From the NCBI GenBank assembly GCA_946407055.1, contig CAMJMP010000069.1:1-5500 (forward strand): a stretch of DNA of 5,500 bases. The letters are read 5' to 3'. The stretch comes from an uncultured Mycoplasmatota bacterium (GTDB lineage: Bacteria > Bacillota_I > Bacilli_A > RF39 > UBA660). Both the position numbers and the translations under genes were made by a program. This document shows, one piece after another, positions 1 to 5,500 of this stretch (its first letter is position 1; each line of letters opens with the position of its first letter). The notes below the pieces were generated by a model. That model was not told the DNA's origin, searched no databases, and worked only from the letters and a program-made list of their open reading frames with translations.

Positions 1-804
1 AGATTAGGTAGAAGAGAATATCGTGGATTAATCTTTGCTTTAATAGCTGGAGCTATCTACTTATTAATCTTCATTTACAATATAATTCCAGGATTACCAT
101 TCTCTGGTAAATTCCTAGATTATAGTCAAAACTATTACATAGATAAGTTATTTAACTTTAACTCATTCTTCAGTAACGGTTTCGTCTTCATTATTACAAT
201 ATTCTTTATTATTTTAGGTCTGTTCTACGGAATAGGTGCTAAAACAATAAAGAATAATAATGATTTCTGTGAATATTTAGCACACTCATTAGATGGTACA
301 GGACGTACAATCATAATCATATTATTGGGTTCTATCCTAATTAATATCTTTAAGAAGAGTAATATTGGTGTAGTATTAACTATCTCCCTAGCTAATATAA
401 TTGGTAGTGGTAAGATAACAGGATTATTACTAATAGTTGCTTTATTCGGTACAAGTGCTTTATCAACACTGTTCTTAACTGGACCAAATGTTAAATGGGC
501 AGTACTATCTACAGTTGCAGTACCAGCATTTATGAATAGTAGTTTAAGTCCTGAGTTTGCTCAATTAGTAACTCGTTTTGGTGAATGTATGACATTAGGT
601 CTAACACCATTACTAGCTTACTTCACAATTTATATTGCTTATATTGAAAAATATAATCAAGATGAGAAACCAATAAGTTTCTTTAAAACATTAAAATATC
701 AAATACCATTTAGTATCTATGTAGGACTATTATTATTAGCTATTTTATTAGCATTCTACTTAATAGGAATACCTCTAGGAATAGGTGGCGTAATAACAAC
801 ATAA
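1..804 (+). CDS. AbgT-family transporter, C-terminal part (5' end outside window)
   Basis: The frame is open from base 1 to a TAA at 802-804, giving 267 residues. AbgT-family members are about 500 residues long, so roughly the C-terminal half is present. The family comprises inner-membrane, ion-coupled transporters; E. coli AbgT imports p-aminobenzoyl-glutamate, and relatives such as MtrF and YdaH have been linked to sulfonamide export. Seen here: a basic loop then a membrane helix (about residues 11-31), a helix at 61-78, several hydrophobic segments between 100 and 180, and two final helices ending in a Gly/Ile/Pro-rich tail. The segment GPNVKWAVLSTVAVPAFM (161-178) corresponds to the family's conserved SxKWAxLxPxxVPM stretch, and SPEFAQLVTRFGE (183-195) follows as in AbgT. 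The family's usual Asp in the R-x-G-D motif is Glu (195). The substrate cannot be told from sequence. A TTG at 325 is internal, not the start. A terminator follows at once, so the gene ends its transcript. Confidence 0.85.
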   Translation, partial: RLGRREYRGLIFALIAGAIYLLIFIYNIIPGLPFSGKFLDYSQNYYIDKLFNFNSFFSNGFVFIITIFFIILGLFYGIGAKTIKNNNDFCEYLAHSLDGTGRTIIIILLGSILINIFKKSNIGVVLTISLANIIGSGKITGLLLIVALFGTSALSTLFLTGPNVKWAVLSTVAVPAFMNSSLSPEFAQLVTRFGECMTLGLTPLLAYFTIYIAYIEKYNQDEKPISFFKTLKYQIPFSIYVGLLLLAILLAFYLIGIPLGIGGVITT

Positions 805-832
805 AAACAATTGAATAATCAATTGTTTTTTT
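803..832 (+). terminator. Rho-independent terminator after the AbgT-family gene
   Basis: The arm AAAAACAATTG (803-813) pairs with CAATTGTTTTT (820-830) around the 6-base loop AATAAT (814-819). The run of seven T residues spans 826-832, so its first five bases also form the 3' end of the stem. The stem is A/T-rich, with only two G-C pairs, so it may be leaky. It overlaps the stop codon of the transporter gene and the ychF promoter. Confidence 0.7.
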
Positions 833-839
833 ATATAAT
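811..839 (+). promoter_or_regulatory. Sigma-A-type promoter of ychF
   Basis: TTGAAT (811-816) as -35 and a perfect TATAAT (834-839) as -10 are separated by 17 bases, the optimal spacing. Transcription would begin near 846, giving a short leader of about 19 bases before the ychF ATG. The -35 box lies in the left arm and loop of the upstream terminator, and the spacer covers the right arm and T run. Confidence 0.6.
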
Positions 840-851
840 AGTCAAGGAATT

Positions 852-857
852 GAGGTG
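852..857 (+). promoter_or_regulatory. Ribosome binding site fixing the ychF start
   Basis: GAGGTG lies 7 bases before the ATG at 865. It supports this ATG over the in-frame TTG at 811, which lies inside the terminator and promoter and has no such site. Confidence 0.7.
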
Positions 858-864
858 TATTAAC

Positions 865-1971
865 ATGTCATTAAAAGCAGGAATCGTAGGTTTACCTAAC
901 GTTGGTAAATCAACACTATTTAATGCCATTACAAAAGCAGGTGCCTTAGCGGCTAACTATCCATTTGCAACAATCGAACCAAATGTTGGTGTAGTTACAG
1001 TACCTGATAAAAGATTAGATTTTCTAAAAGAATTATATGTACCTAAAAAAGTAGTACCAACTACATTTGAATTTACTGATATAGCAGGATTAGTTAAAGG
1101 TGCTTCAACAGGTGAAGGATTAGGAAATAAATTCCTATCTCATATTAGAGAAGTAGATGCTATTGTTGAAGTAGTAAGATGCTTCGAAGATAGTGAAATA
1201 ACTCACGTAGAAGGAAAAATAGATCCAATCAGAGATATGGAAATTATTAATACAGAATTAATCTTAGCAGACTTAGAAATAGTAGAAAGTAGAATATCTA
1301 AAATAGAAAAGAAAGCTACAACTACTAAAGAAAAAGAAGCCTTATTAGAATTAAATGCTTTAAATAGATGCAAAGAAGCATTATTAAAAGGAGAACCACT
1401 AAGACGTCTTGATTTTAATAAAGACGAATTAGCTGTTTTAGCTGGTTTCAATTTCATTACAATGAAGAAGATTATCTACGCTGCAAACGTTAACGAAGAA
1501 GATGCTATAGCAGGTACAAACGATTATATTAAACAAGTAGAAGAATATGCTAACAAAGAAGGTTCTAAAGTAATCATAATGTGTGCTAAATTAGAAGAAG
1601 AATTATCTGGCTATGCCGATGAAGAAAGAAAAGCCTTCATGGAAGACTTAGGATTAAATGCTTCTGGTTTAGACCAATTAATTAAAGCAACATATGACTT
1701 ATTAGGTTTAAAAACATTCCTAACAGCTGGACCTGATGAATGCCGCGCCTGGACATTTAAAAATGGGATGAGCGCTCCTCAATGTGCAGGAATTATTCAT
1801 ACAGATTTCCAAAAAGGATTTATCAAAGCAGAAGTAATGTCATATAGTGACCTAGAAGCTTTAGGAAGCGAAAAAGCAGTACAAGAAGCAGGTAAATTAA
1901 GACTTGAAGGAAAAGACTACGTAATGCAAGATGGAGATATCTGTTATTTCCGTTTCAATGTAACAAAATAA
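865..1971 (+). CDS. ychF: Redox-/stress-linked ribosome-associated ATPase YchF (Obg family, OLA1-like)
   Basis: The protein has 368 residues; E. coli YchF has 363. YchF is a cytosolic P-loop NTPase of the TRAFAC/Obg family that prefers ATP over GTP, associates with ribosomes, and is implicated in stress responses and translation initiation. Seen here: the P-loop GLPNVGKST (residues 9-17), the switch II motif DIAG (72-75), the conserved His in HVEG (114), a helical insertion with coiled-coil character (about 128-185), NVNE (208-211) in place of the GTP-specific NKxD motif, as expected for an ATP-preferring member, and a C-terminal TGS domain (about 284-367) with the conserved stretches IHTDFQKGFIKAEV and GKLRLEGKDYVMQDGD. 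The start is set by the ATG at 865 with GAGGTG upstream; the protein then begins MSLKAGIVG like its relatives. It has its own promoter and terminator, so it is likely monocistronic. Its position before rpsF matches B. subtilis yyaF. No key residue appears to be missing. Confidence 0.96.
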   Translation: MSLKAGIVGLPNVGKSTLFNAITKAGALAANYPFATIEPNVGVVTVPDKRLDFLKELYVPKKVVPTTFEFTDIAGLVKGASTGEGLGNKFLSHIREVDAIVEVVRCFEDSEITHVEGKIDPIRDMEIINTELILADLEIVESRISKIEKKATTTKEKEALLELNALNRCKEALLKGEPLRRLDFNKDELAVLAGFNFITMKKIIYAANVNEEDAIAGTNDYIKQVEEYANKEGSKVIIMCAKLEEELSGYADEERKAFMEDLGLNASGLDQLIKATYDLLGLKTFLTAGPDECRAWTFKNGMSAPQCAGIIHTDFQKGFIKAEVMSYSDLEALGSEKAVQEAGKLRLEGKDYVMQDGDICYFRFNVTK

Positions 1972-1999
1972 GAAGACAAGTAATTGTCTTCCTTTTTTT
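1972..1999 (+). terminator. Rho-independent terminator after ychF
   Basis: GAAGACAA (1972-1979) pairs perfectly with TTGTCTTC (1984-1991) around the tetraloop GTAA, followed by C and seven T residues (1993-1999). It begins immediately after the ychF stop codon and separates ychF transcription from the rpsF operon promoter. Confidence 0.85.
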
Positions 2000-2007
2000 A
2001 AAAAAGA

Positions 2008-2036
2008 TTTACAAGAGAACAAATGAATGCTATAAT
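2008..2036 (+). promoter_or_regulatory. Promoter of the rpsF-ssb-rpsR operon
   Basis: The -35 TTTACA (2008-2013) is one mismatch from consensus. A 17-base spacer follows, then a perfect -10 TATAAT (2031-2036) with an extended TGC in front (2028-2030). This is a near-ideal housekeeping promoter, as expected for ribosomal protein genes. Transcription should start near 2043, leaving a leader of about 67 bases. Confidence 0.8.
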
Positions 2037-2042
2037 ATGGCT

Positions 2043-2109
2043 CGAGTAAGAAATTTACTCCTTGCTTTATTTTTAGATAAAGCCAAAAGACCATAAGGAG
2101 GTGTAACAA
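2043..2109 (+). promoter_or_regulatory. Structured 5' leader of rpsF, candidate S6:S18 autoregulatory element
   Basis: Two competing folds can be drawn. Fold A is a hairpin of GAGTAA (2044-2049) with TTACTC (2055-2060). Fold B pairs CTCCTT (2058-2063) with AAGGAG (2095-2100), the core of the rpsF ribosome binding site, and stacks directly on an inner hairpin GCTTTAT (2064-2070) with ATAAAGC (2077-2083). Fold B leaves an 11-base one-sided bulge (2084-2094) containing GACCA. The two folds share bases 2058-2060 and cannot coexist. It is known that an S6:S18 complex binds a bulged hairpin in rpsF leaders of many bacteria and represses its own operon; the position and shape here fit that. The conserved CCG I recall for the published motif is not present as such, only ACCA, so assignment to that family is an inference. 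Confidence 0.5.
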
Positions 2110-2400
2110 ATGAATAATTATGAAATGATGTTTATCGTAAAAGCTACTATGGAAGCTGATCAAGTTAAAGCAACAGCTGAAGGTATGAAAAATATCGTTA
2201 CTGCTGAAGGCGGAAAAGTTGTTGAATTAAAAGAACTTGGCGAAAAGAAACTAGCTTATCCAATTAAAAAAGAAATTAATGGTTATTATTTTGTTATGAC
2301 AGTTGAAGCAACTAAGGAAGCAGAAGCAGAACTTAATCGTAAAGCTGGACTAGATGAAAACATTTTAAGACATTTAATTATTAAATTAGATGAGGAGTAA
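2110..2400 (+). CDS. rpsF: 30S ribosomal protein bS6
   Basis: The protein has 96 residues, the usual length in Gram-positives (E. coli S6 is longer through a C-terminal extension). It begins MNNYEMMFIV, the typical S6 first strand, followed by the helix, the K-x-L-A-Y-P-I-K-K segment (48-54 region) and the motif GYYFVMTVEA, then ends after LRHLIIKLDEE. S6 has a ferredoxin-like fold and binds the central domain of 16S rRNA as a heterodimer with S18, whose gene is two positions downstream. The ribosome binding site AAGGAGGTG (2095-2103) lies just before the ATG and is strong, but may be masked by the leader structure. First gene of the rpsF-ssb-rpsR operon. The end of the gene carries the ssb ribosome binding site (GAGGAG, 2392-2397). 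Confidence 0.97.
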   Translation: MNNYEMMFIVKATMEADQVKATAEGMKNIVTAEGGKVVELKELGEKKLAYPIKKEINGYYFVMTVEATKEAEAELNRKAGLDENILRHLIIKLDEE

Positions 2401-2405
2401 GAAAT

Positions 2406-2849
2406 ATGAATAGAGTAGTATTAGTAGGAAGATTAACAAAGGATCCTGAGTTACGTACAACATCAAGTGGAATTAGCCAAACAAGATTTACTTTAGCAGT
2501 AAATCGTCGTGGTACTGGCGAAAATGGCCAAAGAGAAGCTGATTTTATTAGTTGTGTTGCATGGAGAGGAACTGCTGAAGCAATAGCTAAATACCTTAAG
2601 AAAGGTAGAGAATTAGCTGTTGAAGGAAGAATCCAAACAGGTAGTTACGATGCTCAAGATGGAACAAAGAGATATACAACTGACGTTGTTGTAGATAACT
2701 TTACTTTTATCGGTAGTGGATCTGGAGCTAATACAAGTGATATTGATAATGGTCCATCTAACGACATAGCTACAACTGATATCAGCGATGATCCATTCAA
2801 AGATTTCGGCGATGAAGTAGCACTAAGTGATGATGACCTACCATTCTAA
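2406..2849 (+). CDS. ssb: Single-stranded DNA-binding protein SSB
   Basis: The protein has 147 residues, somewhat shorter than B. subtilis SsbA (172) or E. coli SSB (178); the shortening is in the linker. It coats single-stranded DNA as a homotetramer during replication, repair and recombination. Seen here: an OB-fold domain (1-103) with the signature NRVVLVGRLTKDPELR near the start, the conserved Trp 53 in VAWRG, and GRIQTGSYDAQDG (74-86). Then comes a Gly/Ser/Asn/Asp-rich disordered linker (104-138) and the acidic tip DDDLPF (142-147), through which SSB recruits partner proteins. The start codon lies 5 bases after the rpsF stop, and GAGGAG at the end of rpsF is at good spacing, so the two genes are translationally close. 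This placement between S6 and S18 is conserved in Bacillota. Confidence 0.97.
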   Translation: MNRVVLVGRLTKDPELRTTSSGISQTRFTLAVNRRGTGENGQREADFISCVAWRGTAEAIAKYLKKGRELAVEGRIQTGSYDAQDGTKRYTTDVVVDNFTFIGSGSGANTSDIDNGPSNDIATTDISDDPFKDFGDEVALSDDDLPF

Positions 2850-2866
2850 GAAGGAGGAAATTAAAA

Positions 2867-3082
2867 ATGGCTGAATTTTATCGTAAGAAAAAGAAAATTT
2901 GCCAAATGTGTGCTGGAAAAAGCGTAGATTACAAAGATGTAATGATCGTTTCTAAATATATTAATGAAAAAGGAAAGATAATGCCTCGTCGTATGACAGG
3001 TGCTTGCGCAAAACATCAAAGACACATTGCAAAACAAATTAAATGGGCTAGATATATGGCATTACTACCATATGTTAAATAG
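2867..3082 (+). CDS. rpsR: 30S ribosomal protein bS18, zinc-binding (C+) form
   Basis: The protein has 71 residues, within the normal range for S18. It pairs with S6 on the 16S rRNA platform of the 30S subunit. Seen here: a basic N-terminus with five of residues 6-10 basic, the core VDYKDV (20-25), the conserved KIMPRRMTGACAKHQR stretch (37-52) and the C-terminal KWARYMALLPYVK. Cysteines 12 and 15 (CQMC), Cys 47 and His 50 form a complete C-x2-C ... C-x2-H set, which marks the zinc-carrying paralog type; many bacteria have lost these ligands or carry both types. A very strong ribosome binding site, AAGGAGG (2851-2857), lies 9 bases before the ATG. Last gene of the operon: a terminator follows 9 bases after the TAG stop. 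Confidence 0.97.
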   Translation: MAEFYRKKKKICQMCAGKSVDYKDVMIVSKYINEKGKIMPRRMTGACAKHQRHIAKQIKWARYMALLPYVK

Positions 3083-3091
3083 TTAAATATT

Positions 3092-3118
3092 AATACTCTT
3101 ATAAAGAGTATTTTTTTT
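3092..3118 (+). terminator. Rho-independent terminator of the rpsF-ssb-rpsR operon
   Basis: AATACTCTT (3092-3100) pairs perfectly with AAGAGTATT (3104-3112) around a 3-base loop, and T residues continue to 3118 (eight Ts from 3111). It separates the ribosomal operon from essC. Confidence 0.88.
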
Positions 3119-3127
3119 GTGTTTCTT

Positions 3128-3159
3128 TTGAATAATGACCAATAATATGATATTATAAT
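3128..3159 (+). promoter_or_regulatory. Probable promoter of essC
   Basis: TTGAAT (3128-3133) can serve as -35. Two overlapping -10 candidates exist: TATTAT (3151-3156) at the optimal 17-base spacing, and a perfect TATAAT (3154-3159) at an over-long 20 bases. Either would start transcription near 3163-3166 and give a leader of about 26-29 bases. The position just after the rpsR terminator makes separate transcription of essC likely. The region is very A/T-rich, so chance matches are a risk. Confidence 0.5.
3142..3156. repeat. Short perfect inverted repeat at the essC promoter
   Basis: ATAATAT (3142-3148) and ATATTAT (3150-3156) are perfect inverted copies around a single G. The repeat covers the end of the spacer and the proximal -10 candidate, the position of a typical repressor operator. 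All paired bases are A/T, so it could be chance in this composition. Confidence 0.4.
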
Positions 3160-3178
3160 TACATAATAGGGAAGAATA

Positions 3179-3185
3179 GAGGCGG
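3179..3185 (+). promoter_or_regulatory. Ribosome binding site fixing the essC start
   Basis: GAGGCGG ends 6 bases before the ATG at 3192. It is weaker than the sites of the ribosomal genes because a C interrupts the GAGG core. A second in-frame ATG at 3201 is too far from a purine run to be preferred. Confidence 0.55.
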
Positions 3186-3191
3186 TTATTC

Positions 3192-5500
3192 ATGAAATTA
3201 ATGTTATTTTCACAACAAAGAACAACTGAATACTTTTTACCAAATCAAATTTCAGGTAGCTATAACTTTGGTGAAGACCCAGCAACTGAAATAAAACTAT
3301 TCAAAGTAGATGCCGTAGATGAAAAATGGATAATCAAACCTCTAGATGATTCTCTTCTTATGCATAACAACGAAATTAAAGATGAATTAGAATTAGTAGA
3401 AAATGATTTCTACGTAATAAAGAAAGAAGAAGACAGCTTTCTTGTTTTAACAGGCCCAACTTTTGAACCAGGCTATAAGATTTACGAATACAACAATGAA
3501 GTGGATGTATTAGTAGGAAATTCAGACGAATGTAATTTAAGATATAACTGCCCATACTTATCTGGTATAGCAATTGAAATTATTAAGACTAGTGAAGGCT
3601 TAAAACTAGCTAATAGTATGGAGACTCTAGTTTATATTAATAATGAAGCTTTAACAGTAAGAGAATGTGAATTAAAAACTGGAGATGTTATCAATATTTT
3701 TGGTTTGAAAATAATTGTCTTAGAACAAACCTTAATGATAAACAGTCCATTTGGTGGTACAGTTCTAAATGCCATGTCATCTGGACTAGTTGAATGCCCA
3801 ATTACAACAGAAAAATATGCTAATACAGAAGTAAAAGATATAGATTTATATGATAAAAAAGACTATTTCTCAAAGTCACCTCGTATTAGAAGAATAATAG
3901 AAGAAAAAGATTTAAAGATAGATAAACCACCAGAACCAGAAAAAGCTGATGAAATGCCTTTAATTTTAACAGCTGGACCAATGATAACAATGGCTTTGAC
4001 TTCATGTATGACTCTTTTAACTACAATTACAAGTCTTAATAGTGGAAAAACACAAATACAAGATGCATGGCCAAGCTTAGTAACTGGTGTATTAATGCTG
4101 GTTTCAAGTTTACTATGGCCATTGGTAACAAAGGCTTATAACAAACACTCTCAAAGAGAAAAAAGAAAAGTAATAATTGATTTATATACTAAATACCTTG
4201 AAAAGAAAGAAGCCGAACTAAAAAAGGAAATAATCAATCAAAAGAATATTTGGGAAGAAAATTTATTACCAGTTACTGAATGTTTGAAGATAATTAATTC
4301 AAAGAAAAACAACTTCTGGTGTAAGAGATCAGAACAAAGCGATTTCTTATCAGTAAGAGCTGGAATAGGTAAAGTACCACTAAAAGTAAAAGTAGAATGG
4401 CCAGAAGATGGTTTCTCAATTGAAGAAGACGACTTAAAAGAAATGGCCGAAGCTTTAATTGAAGAATATAAATATATTGATGAGTGTCCACAAGAGTATT
4501 CTTTCTCAAACAATTTCTTAACAGCTATAATGGGAGTTGAAAGGAAATGCTATGGATTTGTAGATAACGTATTATTACAATTAATGACATTTTATTGTTA
4601 TGATGAATTAAAAGTAGTAGTATTTACAGATGAATCAAGAATGGCTAATTGGGATTACTTAAAATATAGTAATTTCTGCTTCACAAATGACAAATCTGTA
4701 AGATTCTTTGCAGCAAATATAGAAGAAGGAAAAGAACTTGGTAATTACCTACTTCAAGATCTTCTTGTTAAGAAACAATACTTTGAAGAAGCTGCAGCAG
4801 CAAAGAAAGCCCAAGCAACCGACCAAGATGGCGAGGGAGCAAAAGAATCAGATGGAGCAATTCCATATTCAAAGCCACATTACTTAATAATATGTGACAA
4901 TTATAATGCTTACAAGAAAACAGAATTCTTCAAAACTTTAGTTGAATTGGACGGTAACATTGGTTACAGTACAATTATCATTGAAAAGAACTTAGATAGA
5001 TTACCTAGTAAATGTATTAACTTTATTAACTTAAATGAAGGATCATCTGGTATTCTTAAAAATTCATATGAAAAAGCTGAAATAGTTGATTTCCATGATG
5101 AAATAGACTTTAGAATCAACATGATGGAAATAACTAAATCACTATCTAACATTCCAATAGAAATCGAAGGAGAAGGAGCGAATCTTCCAACCGCAATTGA
5201 TTTCCTAGAAATGGAAAAGGTAGGTAAAGTTGAACAATTAAATATCTTAAATAGATGGAATACAAATGATTCAACTAAGAGCTTAAAAGCAGAAGTTGGT
5301 GTAGATGAAGAATTAAATCTTATGTATCTAGACCTACATGAAAAATATCACGGACCACATGGACTTATCGCAGGTACTACTGGTTCAGGTAAATCAGAAT
5401 TCATTATTACATATATTTTATCTATGGCAATGAACTATAGCCCTGATGATGTAGCGTTTATCTTAATCGACTACAAAGGTGGAGGTTTAGCTTATGCCTT
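3192..5500 (+). CDS. essC: Type VII secretion (T7SSb) membrane ATPase EssC/YukB, N-terminal half (3' end outside window)
   Basis: The frame runs from ATG 3192 to the window edge without a stop: 769 complete codons of a family usually near 1,480 residues. EssC is the motor of the Firmicutes type VII system; it sits in the membrane as a multimer and drives export of WXG100 and LXG substrates. Domains in order: two FHA-like domains (about 1-95 and 100-190; the second has LVGNSDECNLRYN at 107-119), a YFSKSPR motif (225-231) that matches the conserved pre-membrane HRSPR stretch of S. aureus EssC, and two membrane helices (about 257-279 and 294-313). A charged coiled-coil-like segment follows (315-355). 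Then a region conserved before the first ATPase, ending in TAIDFLEM and ILNRW, and finally ATPase domain 1 with HGPHGLIAGTTGSGKSE (Walker A 728-735) and FILIDYKGGG (Walker B Asp 760). Both ATPase-1 motifs are intact. An Ala/Lys/Glu/Gly-rich segment (about 530-556) looks like a species-specific insertion. ATPase domains 2 and 3 would lie beyond the window. No other T7SS gene is visible upstream. Confidence 0.94.
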   Translation, partial: MKLMLFSQQRTTEYFLPNQISGSYNFGEDPATEIKLFKVDAVDEKWIIKPLDDSLLMHNNEIKDELELVENDFYVIKKEEDSFLVLTGPTFEPGYKIYEYNNEVDVLVGNSDECNLRYNCPYLSGIAIEIIKTSEGLKLANSMETLVYINNEALTVRECELKTGDVINIFGLKIIVLEQTLMINSPFGGTVLNAMSSGLVECPITTEKYANTEVKDIDLYDKKDYFSKSPRIRRIIEEKDLKIDKPPEPEKADEMPLILTAGPMITMALTSCMTLLTTITSLNSGKTQIQDAWPSLVTGVLMLVSSLLWPLVTKAYNKHSQREKRKVIIDLYTKYLEKKEAELKKEIINQKNIWEENLLPVTECLKIINSKKNNFWCKRSEQSDFLSVRAGIGKVPLKVKVEWPEDGFSIEEDDLKEMAEALIEEYKYIDECPQEYSFSNNFLTAIMGVERKCYGFVDNVLLQLMTFYCYDELKVVVFTDESRMANWDYLKYSNFCFTNDKSVRFFAANIEEGKELGNYLLQDLLVKKQYFEEAAAAKKAQATDQDGEGAKESDGAIPYSKPHYLIICDNYNAYKKTEFFKTLVELDGNIGYSTIIIEKNLDRLPSKCINFINLNEGSSGILKNSYEKAEIVDFHDEIDFRINMMEITKSLSNIPIEIEGEGANLPTAIDFLEMEKVGKVEQLNILNRWNTNDSTKSLKAEVGVDEELNLMYLDLHEKYHGPHGLIAGTTGSGKSEFIITYILSMAMNYSPDDVAFILIDYKGGGLAYA

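Noticed and set aside
325..804. A separate 159-residue membrane protein starting at TTG 325
   Set aside because: The same frame is open back to base 1 and reads as continuous AbgT-family sequence; no ribosome binding site precedes 325.
811..864. An 18-residue N-terminal extension of YchF from TTG 811
   Set aside because: This segment is the terminator loop, promoter and ribosome binding site; YchF proteins begin at the MSLKAGIVG equivalent, the ATG at 865.
1203..1457. Minus-strand open frame inside ychF
   Set aside because: It lies wholly opposite a confidently assigned gene, shows no recognisable protein and has no supporting signals.
1897..2163. Minus-strand open frame across the ychF end, rpsF promoter and rpsF start
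   Set aside because: It runs antisense through the terminator, promoter and leader of well-supported + strand genes; its translation is low-complexity hydrophobic sequence.
3376..5152. Several minus-strand open frames of 62-91 residues (3376-3573, 4238-4513, 4294-4509, 4964-5152)
   Set aside because: All lie opposite the continuous essC reading frame and are expected in A/T-rich coding DNA.
3192..5500. FtsK/SpoIIIE DNA translocase as an alternative identity
   Set aside because: The ATPase motifs are shared, but the N-terminal FHA-like domains, the two-helix membrane anchor after about residue 255, the SPR motif before it and the HGPHGLIAGTTGSGKSE context are those of EssC, not of FtsK with its four N-terminal helices.
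1..5500. Mycoplasma-type genetic code (TGA as Trp)
   Set aside because: All Trp codons read in the genes here are TGG, and no in-frame TGA interrupts any of them.

Overview
The window looks like a stretch of chromosome from a low-GC Gram-positive bacterium (Bacillota). The grounds are strongly A/T-ending codons, AGGAGG-type ribosome binding sites, short hairpin-plus-T-run terminators, and the order ychF-rpsF-ssb-rpsR, which is the arrangement known from Bacillus subtilis (yyaF-rpsF-ssbA-rpsR). Every tryptophan codon I read is TGG and all five visible stops are TAA or TAG. This argues for the standard bacterial code and against a Mycoplasma-type organism that reads TGA as Trp. I cannot name the species.

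Layout, all genes on the + strand: (1) bases 1-804 hold the C-terminal half of an AbgT-family membrane transporter, closed by a terminator (803-832). (2) ychF (865-1971), the Obg-like ATPase, has its own promoter, whose -35 box lies inside the preceding terminator hairpin; a second terminator follows (1972-1999). (3) A strong extended -10 promoter (2008-2036) drives a structured leader and the operon rpsF-ssb-rpsR (2110-3082), ended by a terminator at 3092-3118. The leader can fold in two mutually exclusive ways, one of which hides the rpsF ribosome binding site; this suggests autogenous control by the S6:S18 proteins. (4) From 3192 to the window edge runs one uninterrupted open frame with no stop (769 complete codons). 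It encodes the N-terminal half of EssC, the membrane ATPase motor of the Firmicutes-type type VII secretion system (T7SSb).

The first three blocks are mostly housekeeping: a transporter, a translation/stress-linked ATPase, two small-subunit ribosomal proteins, and the single-stranded DNA-binding protein between them. The notable element is essC. It is the largest coding region here and starts about 110 bases after rpsR with its own promoter. None of the usual upstream T7SSb genes (esxA, esaA, essA, esaB, essB) precedes it. Either the rest of the secretion locus lies downstream of the window in an unusual order, or essC is separated from its partners.

No gene-free stretch longer than about 140 bases exists. 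I saw no tRNA, rRNA, CRISPR array, insertion sequence or attachment site.
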